Source: Phycobacter azelaicus
GTDB taxonomy: Bacteria > Pseudomonadota > Alphaproteobacteria > Rhodobacterales > Rhodobacteraceae
NCBI RefSeq assembly: GCF_014884385.1
Contig: NZ_WKFH01000003.1
Span: forward strand, 2,946,001-3,010,000
Direction: 5' to 3'
DNA: 64,000 nucleotides
The notes under the pieces were generated by a model that saw nothing but the letters and a program-made list of their open reading frames with translations, was not told the origin of the DNA and made no database searches. Shown here piece by piece: positions 47,721 through 57,703 of this stretch (the first letter of the stretch is position 1; each line of letters starts with the position of its first letter). Made by a program: the position numbers and the translations under genes.

Positions 47721-48686
47721 ATGAAACACGCAAAGCTGTCCATCGGCGCGTTTGTAGCGGCTGCCTTTATGGCGCCCGCGGCTCAGGCGCAGGAATTCAT
47801 CACCATCGGCACCGGTGGTGTTACCGGCGTTTATTACCCGACTGGCGGTGCGATCTGCCGTCTGGTGAACAAGAACCGCAAAGAACACGGTTTCAAATGC
47901 GCGGTCGAGTCCACCGGCGGTTCTGTCTACAACATCAACACCATCCGCGAAGGCGAACTTCAGTTTGGTGTGGCGCAGTCGGACTGGCAGTACCACGCCT
48001 ACAACGGCACCTCGAAGTTTGAAGAGCAGGGCGCCTTTGAAGGTCTGCGCGCGGTGTTCTCGGTCCACCCCGAACCCTTTACCGTAGTCGCACGTGCCGA
48101 CGCTGGCGTGACCAACTTTGACGATCTCAAGGGCAAGCGCGTCAACATCGGCAACCCCGGCTCCGGCCAGCGCGGCACCATGGAAGTGCTTATGGAAGCC
48201 AAAGGCTGGGGCATGGAAGACTTTGCCCTTGCGACCGAACTGAAAGCTGCCGAACAGTCCGCCGCTCTGTGCGACAACCAGATCGACGCGATGGTTTACA
48301 CCGTGGGTCACCCCTCCGGTTCGATCCAGGAAGCCACCACCGCCTGTGACTCGGTTCTGGTCACTGTTGATGGTGCAGCGGTCGAAAAACTGGTTGCCGA
48401 CAACTCCTTCTACCGTATGGCAACCATTCCGGGCGGCATGTATCGCGGGTCTGACGCTGACACCCAGACCTTTGGTGTCGGCGCGACTTTCGTTTCCTCC
48501 ACCGCTGTCTCCGAAGACGCGGTCTATGCGGTTGTGAAGTCGGTCTTTGAAAACTTCGACGCCTTCAAGAAGCTGCACCCTGCTTTTGCCAACCTCAAGC
48601 CGGAAGAGATGATTGCAGACGGTCTGTCTGCTCCGCTGCATGACGGCGCGGCCAAGTACTACAAGGAAATGGGCTGGATCGAATAA
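47721..48686 (+). CDS. TAXI-family TRAP transporter solute-binding protein
   Basis: 321-aa periplasmic receptor. Sec signal 1-23 (cut after AQA), mature start QEFITIGTGGVTGVYYPTGG, the hallmark TAXI N-terminal motif, then VESTGGSVYNI and IGNPGSGQRGTMEVLM. Captures a carboxylate-type solute and delivers it to the fused TRAP permease encoded next. The ligand is unknown. ATG 47721 lies after GGGAG; the preceding 25 in-frame residues are non-family. Confidence 0.94.
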   Translation: MKHAKLSIGAFVAAAFMAPAAQAQEFITIGTGGVTGVYYPTGGAICRLVNKNRKEHGFKCAVESTGGSVYNINTIREGELQFGVAQSDWQYHAYNGTSKFEEQGAFEGLRAVFSVHPEPFTVVARADAGVTNFDDLKGKRVNIGNPGSGQRGTMEVLMEAKGWGMEDFALATELKAAEQSAALCDNQIDAMVYTVGHPSGSIQEATTACDSVLVTVDGAAVEKLVADNSFYRMATIPGGMYRGSDADTQTFGVGATFVSSTAVSEDAVYAVVKSVFENFDAFKKLHPAFANLKPEEMIADGLSAPLHDGAAKYYKEMGWIE

Positions 48687-48817
48687 GGCCCGTCTTTTCG
48701 CCAACGGGAGGGGCAGCGTGTTTGCCCCTCTCTTGCGCCGACAGGGTATTTCACCTGTGCAGGCGCCAATCATAATAGGCGGAGCCTGTGTTTTGGCCGC
48801 CGCAGGGGAGATTATCC

Positions 48818-51541
48818 ATGACATCCGATGCGCAAGGAAATCGACCGCTTACCGAAGAAGAGCTACAGGAACTGGTCGCATCCTCGGATGCCGGTGCGCG
48901 CAACCCGGTTGGGTCCGTGGGTCTGTTCCTTGCCATTGTTGCGGTAATCTGGTCCGTGTTTCAGGTCATTCAGGCCTCACCTTTATCCAACGTGATCCTG
49001 CCGGGCAGCGTTGTGAACAATTCCCGCCAGATCCATTTGGCCTTTGCCATTTTCCTGGCCTACGCAGCCTATCCGGCGTTGAAAACCAGCCCGCGCGGCC
49101 ATATCCCGATCCAGGATTGGCTCTTTGCCATCGCCGGCGCGGGGATCGCGCTTTATGGCTATATTTTCTATCAGAAGATCGTGAATTCCGGTGGGCTGGC
49201 CGATGACGTGGACAAGTGGTTCGCACTGGCCGGTCTTGTGCTACTCTTTGAGGCCGCGCGCCGTGCACTCGGTCCGGCCATGGCGATCATCGCGACGATT
49301 TTCTTGCTTTATGTCTTCTTTGGTTCGTCCGAGGTTGTCCCCGAGGTGATCCGCTGGAAAGGCGCGAGCCTGAAGAAGGCGATGAGCCACATGTGGATCA
49401 CCTCCGAAGGGGTGTTTGGTATTGCCCTTGGCGTGTCGACCAAGTTCGTCTTTCTCTTCGTGCTTTTTGGCGCGCTCTTGGACAAGGCAGGCGCCGGCAA
49501 TTACTTCATAAAGATGGCATTTGGTGCCCTTGGCCACCTGAGGGGTGGCCCGGCCAAGGCGGCCGTGGTTGGCTCGGCTGCAACCGGTCTGATTTCTGGC
49601 TCTTCCATCGCTAACGTTGTGACCACCGGCACCTTCACCATTCCGTTGATGAAGCGGGTGGGCTTTTCAAATGAACAAGCCGGGGCGGTCGAGGTTGCCT
49701 CTTCTGTCAATGGCCAGATCATGCCGCCGGTCATGGGCGCTGCCGCGTTTCTCATGGTTGAATATACCGGGATTTCCTATGTTCAGGTCATCACCCATGC
49801 CTTCCTGCCAGCTGCGATCTCCTACGTCGCGTTGATCTATATTGTGCACCTTGAGGCCGTGAAGCAGAACATGCCCACGCTAGGGAACCGAGAGGTGCAT
49901 CTGGCGCGGACGATCCTCGGCATGTTCAGCTTTTTTGCTGTTTTTGCAGGGCTGTGTTACGGCTCTCAGTTCCCGGTTGAGGTGGCCTATGCTTGGGCGC
50001 CCAGCATCGCGGGCCTGTTGATGTTTGTCAGTGTGATGCTGGTCTATCTTTGGCTGTTGGCGCTCGCCGCCAAGACGCCGGATCTTGAGCCGGATGATCC
50101 GAATGCCCAAGAAGTTGAGCTGCCGGACATTTCGAAGATCTACACGGCCGGTCTTTATTATCTCCTGCCGATCATCGTTCTGGTCTACTTCCTGATGATC
50201 GAACAGAAATCGCCCGGTCTGTCCGCCTTCTGGGCCACAGCGCTTCTCTTTGTGATCCTGCTGACGCAGAAGCCGCTGAAGGCTGTTTTCCGCGGTCAAA
50301 GCAATCTGGCACAGACCTTCGTAGAGGGTTTCGCCGACCTTTGGCAGGGGATGATCGACGGCGCACGCAATATGATCGGTATCGCTCTTGCAACGGCGGC
50401 AGCCGGTGTGATCGTCGGTACTGTAACGCTGACCGGTGTGGGCCAGGTGATGGCGGAACTGGTCGAAGGCATGGCCTTTGGTCTCACCTATATCAGCGCG
50501 ATGTTCGTGCATGCCATCAGCCCGGTGACGGATCTGATCGGGATCACGAGTTTCGAGGGTACCGTGGCTGAACGGGCGGCAGATATGACCGGAACAATCC
50601 TTGTGTTTGTACTGCTCTGCGTCGGCCTTTTGTCCTTGGTTCTTGGAATGGGCTTGCCGACAACTGCGAACTACATCGTTGTCAGCTCGTTGATGGCGGG
50701 GGTCGTGGTTGAACTGGGCGCACAGTCGGGACTGATCGTGCCGCTGATCGCTGTGCATCTCTTTGTGTTCTATTTCGGGATCATGGCGGATGTTACACCG
50801 CCCGTGGGCCTTGCCAGTTTTGCCGCGGCAGCCGTGTCTGGAGGCGATGCCATCCGCACCGGTTTCGTGGCCTTCTTCTACAGCTTGCGGACCGTGGCGC
50901 TGCCTTTTGTCTTCATCTTCAACACCGACCTGTTGCTGATCGACGTGACATGGGCGCAAGGGATACTTGTGGCCATCTCCGCCACGATTGCGATCCTAGT
51001 CTTCACTGCCGGGACGATGGGCTATTTCCTGACCCGCAGCCGCATCTATGAAAGCGTGCTGCTGGTCCTCGTCGCCTTCACTCTGTTCCGGCCTGATTTC
51101 TTCATGAACCGGATCATGCCGCCATTTGCCGATGTGGCGCCAATCGAACTGGTCGAAGCACTGTCTGCATCGCACGAAGGTCAGGAGATCCGCCTGCGCA
51201 TTGAGGGGCCGGATTTCGACACGGGCGGTGCGGCCTCGACCACGCTGGTGATCCCCTCGGATGGGTCGGGCGACGGGCTGGCGATGGCCGAGGGCATCGG
51301 CCTTGTGCTGTTGCCGGAAGACGGGCTGATGAAGCTGGACGCGCCGGGGTTCGGTACGCCTGCAGAACAAACCTTGGGCAACTTTGACTTCTATGGGGAC
51401 GAGCCCGTCAAGGTGACGGCCATCAAGGCCCCGCAGGATCAGCTCCCGAAAGAGCTGGTCTTTATCCCGGCGCTGCTGCTTTTGGCCCTCGTGGCTCTGA
51501 TGCAGCGCAGCCGCGCCAGCAAGGAAGGAGTACCGGCATGA
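48818..51541 (+). CDS. TRAP transporter permease, 4TM/12TM fusion with C-terminal DUF3394
   Basis: 907-aa fused DctQ-DctM-type permease of the TAXI class. About four helices (residues 35-190) form the small subunit. Many helices form the large subunit, with conserved GSAATGLISGSSIANVVTTG, SSVNGQIMPPVMGAAAFLM and LGMGLPTTANYI. The C-terminal 150 residues after the last helices are a soluble domain typical of DUF3394. Uptake is driven by a cation gradient with the TAXI receptor. ATG 48818 follows CAGGGGAG. The stop overlaps the universal stress gene by 4 nt. Confidence 0.94.
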   Translation: MTSDAQGNRPLTEEELQELVASSDAGARNPVGSVGLFLAIVAVIWSVFQVIQASPLSNVILPGSVVNNSRQIHLAFAIFLAYAAYPALKTSPRGHIPIQDWLFAIAGAGIALYGYIFYQKIVNSGGLADDVDKWFALAGLVLLFEAARRALGPAMAIIATIFLLYVFFGSSEVVPEVIRWKGASLKKAMSHMWITSEGVFGIALGVSTKFVFLFVLFGALLDKAGAGNYFIKMAFGALGHLRGGPAKAAVVGSAATGLISGSSIANVVTTGTFTIPLMKRVGFSNEQAGAVEVASSVNGQIMPPVMGAAAFLMVEYTGISYVQVITHAFLPAAISYVALIYIVHLEAVKQNMPTLGNREVHLARTILGMFSFFAVFAGLCYGSQFPVEVAYAWAPSIAGLLMFVSVMLVYLWLLALAAKTPDLEPDDPNAQEVELPDISKIYTAGLYYLLPIIVLVYFLMIEQKSPGLSAFWATALLFVILLTQKPLKAVFRGQSNLAQTFVEGFADLWQGMIDGARNMIGIALATAAAGVIVGTVTLTGVGQVMAELVEGMAFGLTYISAMFVHAISPVTDLIGITSFEGTVAERAADMTGTILVFVLLCVGLLSLVLGMGLPTTANYIVVSSLMAGVVVELGAQSGLIVPLIAVHLFVFYFGIMADVTPPVGLASFAAAAVSGGDAIRTGFVAFFYSLRTVALPFVFIFNTDLLLIDVTWAQGILVAISATIAILVFTAGTMGYFLTRSRIYESVLLVLVAFTLFRPDFFMNRIMPPFADVAPIELVEALSASHEGQEIRLRIEGPDFDTGGAASTTLVIPSDGSGDGLAMAEGIGLVLLPEDGLMKLDAPGFGTPAEQTLGNFDFYGDEPVKVTAIKAPQDQLPKELVFIPALLLLALVALMQRSRASKEGVPA

Positions 51542-51969
51542 GCAAATCTGTTCTCTGCGCGCTTGAACTGGGGGATCCTGCATTGGATCGCAAGGTTCTG
51601 ACCGAAGCCGCTCGCCTGGCTGAGCTGGACGATGCCCAGCTGGATGTCGTGAACGTGTTGCCCGATTTCGGCGAAAGCTGGGTGTCGGGCTTTTTCGAAG
51701 AGCATCACCACGAAAAGGCGGTCAAGGATACGGCGGCCCACCTAAGCGAGATGTGTGAAGAAGTCCTTGGCGCGGATCGAAACGTCAAGGTCCGCCACCT
51801 TGTGGCCACTGGCACCGCTTATCAGGAGATCCTCAAGGTGGCGGCTAAGGCGGGCACCGATCTGATCGTGATTGGGGCTCACAAGCCTGATCTGAAAGAC
51901 TACTTGCTGGGTCCGAATGCCGCGCGGGTGATCCGCCACTCAGACTGTTCGGTCTATGTGGTCCGTTAA
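51538..51969 (+). CDS. Universal stress protein (UspA family) linked to the TRAP transporter
   Basis: 143-aa Usp domain. The C-terminal ATP-type loop IGAHKPDLKDYLLGPNAARV and HSDCSVYVVR are present. It overlaps the permease gene by ATGA, so it is translationally coupled. In Halomonas the Usp-family protein TeaD, encoded with the TRAP system TeaABC, modulates uptake; a similar regulatory role is inferred here. Confidence 0.92.
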   Translation: MSKSVLCALELGDPALDRKVLTEAARLAELDDAQLDVVNVLPDFGESWVSGFFEEHHHEKAVKDTAAHLSEMCEEVLGADRNVKVRHLVATGTAYQEILKVAAKAGTDLIVIGAHKPDLKDYLLGPNAARVIRHSDCSVYVVR

Positions 51970-51993
51970 ACCTGACAAAGACTGATCGACACT

Positions 51994-52020
51994 AAAGGGC
52001 GCCTTTATCGGCGCCCTTTT
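51994..52020. terminator. Terminator between convergent USP and lipocalin-like genes
   Basis: 10-bp stem AAAGGGCGCC / GGCGCCCTTT with loop TTTATC. A and T runs on both sides let it serve both strands. Confidence 0.8.
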
Positions 52021-52021
52021 C

Positions 52022-53095
52022 CTAGTCCGGCTCGTAGCCGGTCATTTCCAGATATCCCATGCCGCTGTGGCTGCCATTGATGCGCACCGGGCCTTCCCAA
52101 TAAGGGAAAGAGGTTCCCATCCAAGCGTGTGGATAGACTGCATCTACGGTAACTGAAAGATCGCGCTCGGGCAGGTTGACATGCCATCGGGTCGGCACAG
52201 AACGCCCCTCGACGATACTGTTTTCCAAAGGCGTGGCGGCAAACTGACCGGGTTCCAGCGCCGTCGCTGTACCATCTGTTGCGATCCAGGTGCCTGATGT
52301 GAAATCCCGGTCGGCGCCGCGCAGCACGAAGCCCATCAGCTTTTCACCGCTGTCAAAGGAGAGCGAAAACCAGTCCCAGCCGCTCTGGTCTTCATCGAGC
52401 GGCTGGCTGGACCATTCCCGGTCAAGCCAAGCCTGCCCGGTAACAGCAACCGGACCAGAGGGCAGTGTCAGCGTGCCGCTGACCCCATAGCGTGGCTGTG
52501 AGTAGTAGTAACTTGCCTGACCGCTTTGGGATTTTACAGAGTAGCCCTTGTCGCCGTGCAAAACCAGCGGCCCTTGTGCCTCAAGATCCAGCGCATAGGA
52601 AAATTCGGGCGCGCTGGCGGTCAGGGTCAACGCATCGATCCCCGAACCCGCGCCTGTCATCTCCCAGTCGTCGATCCAGGCCGCAAAGGGTGTCGCAATG
52701 ACGCCTGCCTGCCCGATCCCGCCACGGGCGAGCCGCTCTGCGAAATAGTGCGCATTTTCAGTGGTCAGGCCCGCATGTCCCATCCAGATCTGGGGGCTGC
52801 CCCAGCCGGATTGTTCTTCAGGCGCGAGGGCCGAGCGGAACAGCGTCCACTGAACGCCGTAGTCGCGCCCGTCTTCGCCTTTCAGGTTCGCGGTCAGATA
52901 CCACCATTCAATGCGATAGGCAGGGTGCGGTCCATGATCGCGCGGAAAGCTCAGTTCTGCGCCCTTTTCGGGAATGGCAAAGCCGACGGCCTCGGTCCCA
53001 AGGCCTGCAAACCCCTGTGCTGATGTGCTGGCCGCAGGCGCAAGCACGGCAAGACAGCAAAGCAAGATGCGTATGAAAGATCCCCTATCGTTCAT
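52022..53095 (-). CDS. Secreted AttH/CrtC lipocalin-like protein
   Basis: 357-aa protein with a Sec signal (about 1-28, ending STSAQG). The mature part is the AttH fold: SFPRDHGPHPAYRIEWWYLT near residue 50, WMGHAGLT, the GVSGTLTLPSGPVAVTG region, GQAWLDREWSSQPL and GWDWFSLSFDSGEKL. Homologues include carotenoid 1,2-hydratase CrtC and AttH; catalytic activity here is unproven. ATG 53095 is used and overlaps the permease stop by 11 nt. It is the last gene of an ATPase-permease-AttH operon. Confidence 0.87.
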   Translation of the reverse strand: MNDRGSFIRILLCCLAVLAPAASTSAQGFAGLGTEAVGFAIPEKGAELSFPRDHGPHPAYRIEWWYLTANLKGEDGRDYGVQWTLFRSALAPEEQSGWGSPQIWMGHAGLTTENAHYFAERLARGGIGQAGVIATPFAAWIDDWEMTGAGSGIDALTLTASAPEFSYALDLEAQGPLVLHGDKGYSVKSQSGQASYYYSQPRYGVSGTLTLPSGPVAVTGQAWLDREWSSQPLDEDQSGWDWFSLSFDSGEKLMGFVLRGADRDFTSGTWIATDGTATALEPGQFAATPLENSIVEGRSVPTRWHVNLPERDLSVTVDAVYPHAWMGTSFPYWEGPVRINGSHSGMGYLEMTGYEPD

Positions 53096-55520
53096 TGGCA
53101 AAGACCTTCAACAGTTCGGAGGGGGATAGCCTGGCAAGCCTTCGCGCGGGCAGAAGGGCGGCAAGTGCGGCTGCCAAAAGGGCAAAGACAAAGAGGCGCG
53201 CCCAATCTGTGGGGAAGAGGTACATCGGGAGGCGCCAGCCAAATGCCTCCACGTTGATAACCGCCAATAGCGTCCAGGCCAGCGCCAGTCCCAGTGGCAG
53301 GGCAAGACAGGCCGTGAGAGCCGCCAGCAAGAGGCTGCGCAGCATGTCGAGCCGGGCAAGTTGTCTGCGGGTGATGCCCATAGCCCAGACGGGCGCAAGC
53401 TGGGGCAGGCGCTGTCCCCACAACGTCAGGAGGCTCGTCAACATCGCAAAAGCGGCAACGCCTAGGGTCAGCACATTCAGTGCATCGGTGATGACAAAGG
53501 TGCGGTCAAATATGGATAGGGACTGTGCTTTGATCGTGGATTGATCGGCCACCCGTTCCGGCGGCAGGTCGTACCGAGTGCGGATCTCCTGGATAAGTGC
53601 TGCCACTTCGTCCTGCGGGAGCCGAAGACCGAATTGTCGGTTTGGGACGTTATCGGCGCGCTGCAGCAACAGGGGCAGTGATAGGATCGCCTGACCGTTG
53701 GGATTGCCATAATCGGAGTAGATGCCCGCGATTGTCATTTGCCAATTGTTGGACAGCTGCAGGGTATCACCTGGGACATAGCCATGCTTGCGCGCAAGCT
53801 GTTCGTTGATCAGTATGCTGCGCCCCTCTGCAAGGCTGTCCCAGACCCCGTCAATGGAGGACAGGATCGGCCAGTTGTCGCGGTAGGTTCTATCGTCGAG
53901 GATGCCGTAGATCCGCAGCGGTGCCTCTTGATGGATTATGTCATGCCAACGGATCGGCAAGGCGCGGGCGCCGTCACGTTGCGCTATCCACTCCGTGAGT
54001 GCGGCGCCTTGTTCGTCGGTGTCCACGGTCACATAGATCTCTGCTGCGAGGCGCTGGTCGAGCCAGCCCACAAAGGTCAGCCGAAAGCTCGAGACCATGG
54101 TCCCAACTCCAACGTTGGCCGCTAGCGCAAGCATCAGGGCCATAAGCGCCAGAGAGAGACCGGGAAGTTGTGCCCGGGTGTCGGCCCAGAGCCACTCTGC
54201 CACCGGACCTTTGGCGGTTCTCGCTCCAAGGCGCAGGAGCAGGGCAAGGCTCAGCGGCAGAAGCAGAGCGGCCCCCAGCATGAACCCGCCCAGAAACAGG
54301 AAACCGGCCAAAAGGCCATCGAATTGCCAGACTATTAGCACCGCGCCAAGGATCATGGCCGCACCCACCATGGCCAGAAAGGCAAAACTGCGCTCCGCGC
54401 GCATGATCCGCCCTCCGGCCGCTGGGGCGGTCAGAATTGGCATCGACCAAAGCGCATAGAACGCGCGCGCGGCGGCTAGCGCAGCGCCGCCCAGCGCCAT
54501 CGCAAGACCTGACAGAATCCAGGCTGGACGCAGAGTCAGGCTACCGTCCACGCTCGCACCATACAGCCCCGTCAGGGTCGCGCTCACGTCCGGAAGCAGT
54601 GCGGCCGCAATCCCATAGCCCAAAATCAGACCGAGCGTTCCGGCCACGAACGCCATCAACACCAGCTCGGCCGCGAGCAATGCCATAAGGGTCGGCATCG
54701 GTACGCCCAGGCTGCGCAGCGTGCGAAAGAGACCGCGCCGCTGCTCCATGCCAAGTGCCACGCTGCCCTGAACGATGAACAGCCCCACGGCAAAGGATAA
54801 AAGACCAAATGCGGTGAGGTTCAGATGAAAGCTATCGGTGAGGCGTTCGGTTGCGGTACCGGCCTCATCTGCTGCAATCCGCACAAGGTGAGGCGCCACA
54901 TCGGCCAATGGTCCGCGTTTCACGGGTTGATCAGGAAGGATGACCAGCCGTGTTAGACGGTCTGGCGTTTCAAGTAGGCGGCTGGCCAAGGCTATGTCGG
55001 CGATCACCGTGCCGCGCGGAATATCCGGCGAGGTGACGATAGGGGGAACATCTGACTCGGGATCGATGGTGGCTGCCGTGTCGGAATGGAGAAAGATTTG
55101 GCCGGGCGGCAGAAGCGTGACGGAGACATCCGCGTCGCCGCTCTCATCTGTTGTCACGGGCGTTGCCTCCATCAGGGCCAGGGGAGGCGGGTTGAGGAGG
55201 TCGATCCCCATCAGATCGTAGCCTTGCGAGCCAAACCGAACACGCCCTTCCAGCACCGGGGCCACTAGCCAGCCGGCTCGCCGCAAGGCGATGTAGTCGC
55301 TTACAGTGATCTGGCGGCCTGCGCGGGGCATCAGATGGTCTGCCTGGGTCTGGCCCAATTGCGCGGCCGCCCGGGCGTAGGAAGCACGCGCCTCGGCGTT
55401 GATGGCCTGAACCGCCGACCAAAGCCCGGTAGACAGCGCCAGTCCCACAAGAATGGCCACCAGTTGCAAGGGATGACGCCGCCAATGAGACAGCAGCGTC
55501 AGGAAGGCAGCCCTGATCAT
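53085..55520 (-). CDS. FtsX-like ABC transporter permease (Att-type, large)
   Basis: 811-aa permease with an N-terminal helix, a large periplasmic region, and two FtsX domains with about 8-10 membrane helices in total (clusters near 255-470 and 690-805). The size suggests fusion of the two AttF/AttG-type halves. LGVAAFAMLTSLLTLWGQR and LARLSPSELLKVFANER at the C-terminus are typical of the FtsX domain. Likely exports a lipid-like or hydrophobic compound handled by the adjacent AttH protein. It overlaps the ATPase gene by 4 nt. Confidence 0.9.
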   Translation of the reverse strand: MIRAAFLTLLSHWRRHPLQLVAILVGLALSTGLWSAVQAINAEARASYARAAAQLGQTQADHLMPRAGRQITVSDYIALRRAGWLVAPVLEGRVRFGSQGYDLMGIDLLNPPPLALMEATPVTTDESGDADVSVTLLPPGQIFLHSDTAATIDPESDVPPIVTSPDIPRGTVIADIALASRLLETPDRLTRLVILPDQPVKRGPLADVAPHLVRIAADEAGTATERLTDSFHLNLTAFGLLSFAVGLFIVQGSVALGMEQRRGLFRTLRSLGVPMPTLMALLAAELVLMAFVAGTLGLILGYGIAAALLPDVSATLTGLYGASVDGSLTLRPAWILSGLAMALGGAALAAARAFYALWSMPILTAPAAGGRIMRAERSFAFLAMVGAAMILGAVLIVWQFDGLLAGFLFLGGFMLGAALLLPLSLALLLRLGARTAKGPVAEWLWADTRAQLPGLSLALMALMLALAANVGVGTMVSSFRLTFVGWLDQRLAAEIYVTVDTDEQGAALTEWIAQRDGARALPIRWHDIIHQEAPLRIYGILDDRTYRDNWPILSSIDGVWDSLAEGRSILINEQLARKHGYVPGDTLQLSNNWQMTIAGIYSDYGNPNGQAILSLPLLLQRADNVPNRQFGLRLPQDEVAALIQEIRTRYDLPPERVADQSTIKAQSLSIFDRTFVITDALNVLTLGVAAFAMLTSLLTLWGQRLPQLAPVWAMGITRRQLARLDMLRSLLLAALTACLALPLGLALAWTLLAVINVEAFGWRLPMYLFPTDWARLFVFALLAAALAALLPARRLARLSPSELLKVFANER

Positions 55521-56197
55521 GAAACGCGCCCCTGGCGCAGATGGAGGCGCCCATCCAGCCGCGCCGCGATGGTCTCTGAATGGGTGACAAGGAACAGCGC
55601 GGCGCGGCTTTCCTTCAGAAGATCCAGCATCAATCCCATCACCGCGTCACTGGCGCCCTCGTCCAGGTTTCCGGTTGGCTCATCTGCCAGCAGGAGGGCA
55701 GGGCGCAAGGCCATGGCCCGACCGATGGCGACCCGCTGCTGCTGCCCGCCCGACAACTGATCCGGAAACCGATGGAGGAGATCCGACAAACCCAGCTGAT
55801 CCACGAGGCGCTGCTCCCAGGCTGCATCGCGACGCTGGGCAATGCGGGCATGGAGGGAGAGATTACTCTCCACACTGAGCGATGGGATCAGGTTGAACTG
55901 CTGAAACACGATTGAAACCTGGCTTTGGCGCAGGCGGGCGCGCCCTGCCTCTCCCAGCGTCGAAAGGTGTGTGTCACCAATCGTGATTTCGCCGCTGTCA
56001 AAGCCCTCAAGCGCAGCCGCGAGATGCAACAACGTACTCTTGCCCGAGCCGCTGTCGCCGGTCAGGGCAAGACTTTCGCCGGGCGTGAGCGACAGGGACA
56101 CCCCCTGCAAGACGGGGCTCTTTCCAGCACGCGCGGGATAGCTTTTTGTGACGTCACGGATTTGCAGGACCATTTGGAGGCTCTTTGGGTCGTTCAT
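55517..56197 (-). CDS. ABC transporter ATP-binding protein (LolD/AttE-type)
   Basis: 226-aa ATPase of the MacB/LolD family. Walker A GDSGSGKST (about 47-55), Q loop VFQQFNLIP, signature LSGGQQQR, Walker B LLLADEPTGNLDE and H loop VTHSE are intact. It energises the following large FtsX permease, with which it overlaps by ATGA. ATG 56197 is the longest sensible start; an internal ATG eight codons later is also possible. Confidence 0.95.
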   Translation of the reverse strand: MNDPKSLQMVLQIRDVTKSYPARAGKSPVLQGVSLSLTPGESLALTGDSGSGKSTLLHLAAALEGFDSGEITIGDTHLSTLGEAGRARLRQSQVSIVFQQFNLIPSLSVESNLSLHARIAQRRDAAWEQRLVDQLGLSDLLHRFPDQLSGGQQQRVAIGRAMALRPALLLADEPTGNLDEGASDAVMGLMLDLLKESRAALFLVTHSETIAARLDGRLHLRQGRVS

Positions 56198-56251
56198 GTG
56201 TCATCAGACATCTAGCGGGCTTTGTCGCGGCGAACAGGAAAAACGCTGCGC

Positions 56252-57703
56252 TCAAAGGACAGGAGCCATAAGCCTTGCAACCGGTGCAAAAAGACGAATG
56301 CAAAGACGATGATCATCTAGGCCGAGATGAATCTGCCGGGAGCGCTCGAAATCTTCTTCGAGCATGGCAGCCACGGCGGCAGCTGCGTCGGAATCGAAAA
56401 ACAGTGCCATGGTTTCAAAATTCAGCCGGAAGGATCTGTTGTCCATGTTGGTGGTGCCTACGGCGGCCAGGGTATCATCAACCACAAACACCTTCTGATG
56501 CATGAAGCCGCCAGAATACTGGAGCACATTGACACCAACGCCGCGCAGATCGTCAAAATAGGCAAAAGAGGCGAGCCATGGCAGATAGTGGTCAACGACG
56601 TCTGGCACTAGAATGCGTACATCCACACCGCGCAAAGCGGCGTGTTTCAGTGCGGCCACCACATCGAGATCGGGAACAAAATAGGGCGAGGCGATCCAGA
56701 CCCTGGTTTTTGCTGCTGAGATGGCGGAAAAGAACATCATCGAACCGTTCTCGGTGGTGTCTCCCGGTCCTGTGGGCACAATCAGGGCGGCACGGTTCGC
56801 CTTTGCCGGGGTGGGGGTCCAGTCGAGCAGGTCCAAAATTGGCTCTTCGGTCAGCCAGTGCCAATCCTGCGCATAGGTGAGCTGCAACTGCTGAACCATG
56901 GGGCCGAGCAGTTTGATATGTGTGTCACGCCAATCGCCAAAGGCCTTGGTTGGGCGGATGTATTCGTCACCGACGTTGAGCCCGCCCGTAAAGGCGATAC
57001 GCCCGTCAGCGATGACGGTCTTGCGGTGGTTTCTGAAATTGAGTGTGAAGCGGTGCTTTGGCCCGCGCTGCGAGCGACGATCCACGAGATTGATACCCGC
57101 TGCCTCTAGATTGCGCAGATAGCTCCGCGTCAGGCGGTGGCTGCCGATTGCATCGGCCATGAACCAGACCGTGACCCCCCGCTGAGCGGCCTTTATCAGG
57201 TGCCGTTGAAGTCGGCGTCCAAGATCGTCGTCCCGCACGATATAGAAATGGATTAGGACGTATTCCTCGGCCTCATCGATGGCCTTTATCATGGCGTCAA
57301 AGGCGGCTTTGCCATTGATCAGGAGTTCAAAGTCATTGCCATCGCAGACCTTCAGCCCGGAAACCGCCTCAAAGGGAGATGCGGGAATGGATGTTGTCAC
57401 CGGCCCGCGGGCGCGGACATCGGCCATGGCCTGCAGATCCTTGACCGCGCGATGTGTGGCCTGGCGTGCGGCGCGATAGCGCTCGAACCGGTGATGTCCA
57501 AAAAGCATATAGGCGGGCAGGGCAATCAACGGGGAGGCCAGAAGAAATACGACCCAGCCTATGGCTCCTTGGGGTGTACGTGCCGTGCGCGCGGCGTTCA
57601 GTGCCCCGAGGGCGGCAAGCACCCACATCATGATGATGGCTGCCGAACTGACAACGACCCAAAATGTCACCGATTCAGTCCCGATTATTTCTTCCCTCGC
57701 CAT
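56252..57703 (-). CDS. cls: Cardiolipin synthase (two PLD motifs)
   Basis: 483 aa. Two membrane helices at the N-terminus (about 12-36 and 45-67) are followed by two phospholipase D domains. The HxK motifs are NHRKTVIADGRIAFTGG (about 226) and MHQKVFVVDDTLAAVGTTN (about 400). Forms cardiolipin from phosphatidylglycerol in the inner membrane. It lies on the same strand upstream of the Att operon (54-bp gap) and is divergent from a YihY gene. Confidence 0.94.
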   Translation of the reverse strand: MAREEIIGTESVTFWVVVSSAAIIMMWVLAALGALNAARTARTPQGAIGWVVFLLASPLIALPAYMLFGHHRFERYRAARQATHRAVKDLQAMADVRARGPVTTSIPASPFEAVSGLKVCDGNDFELLINGKAAFDAMIKAIDEAEEYVLIHFYIVRDDDLGRRLQRHLIKAAQRGVTVWFMADAIGSHRLTRSYLRNLEAAGINLVDRRSQRGPKHRFTLNFRNHRKTVIADGRIAFTGGLNVGDEYIRPTKAFGDWRDTHIKLLGPMVQQLQLTYAQDWHWLTEEPILDLLDWTPTPAKANRAALIVPTGPGDTTENGSMMFFSAISAAKTRVWIASPYFVPDLDVVAALKHAALRGVDVRILVPDVVDHYLPWLASFAYFDDLRGVGVNVLQYSGGFMHQKVFVVDDTLAAVGTTNMDNRSFRLNFETMALFFDSDAAAAVAAMLEEDFERSRQIHLGLDDHRLCIRLFAPVARLMAPVL

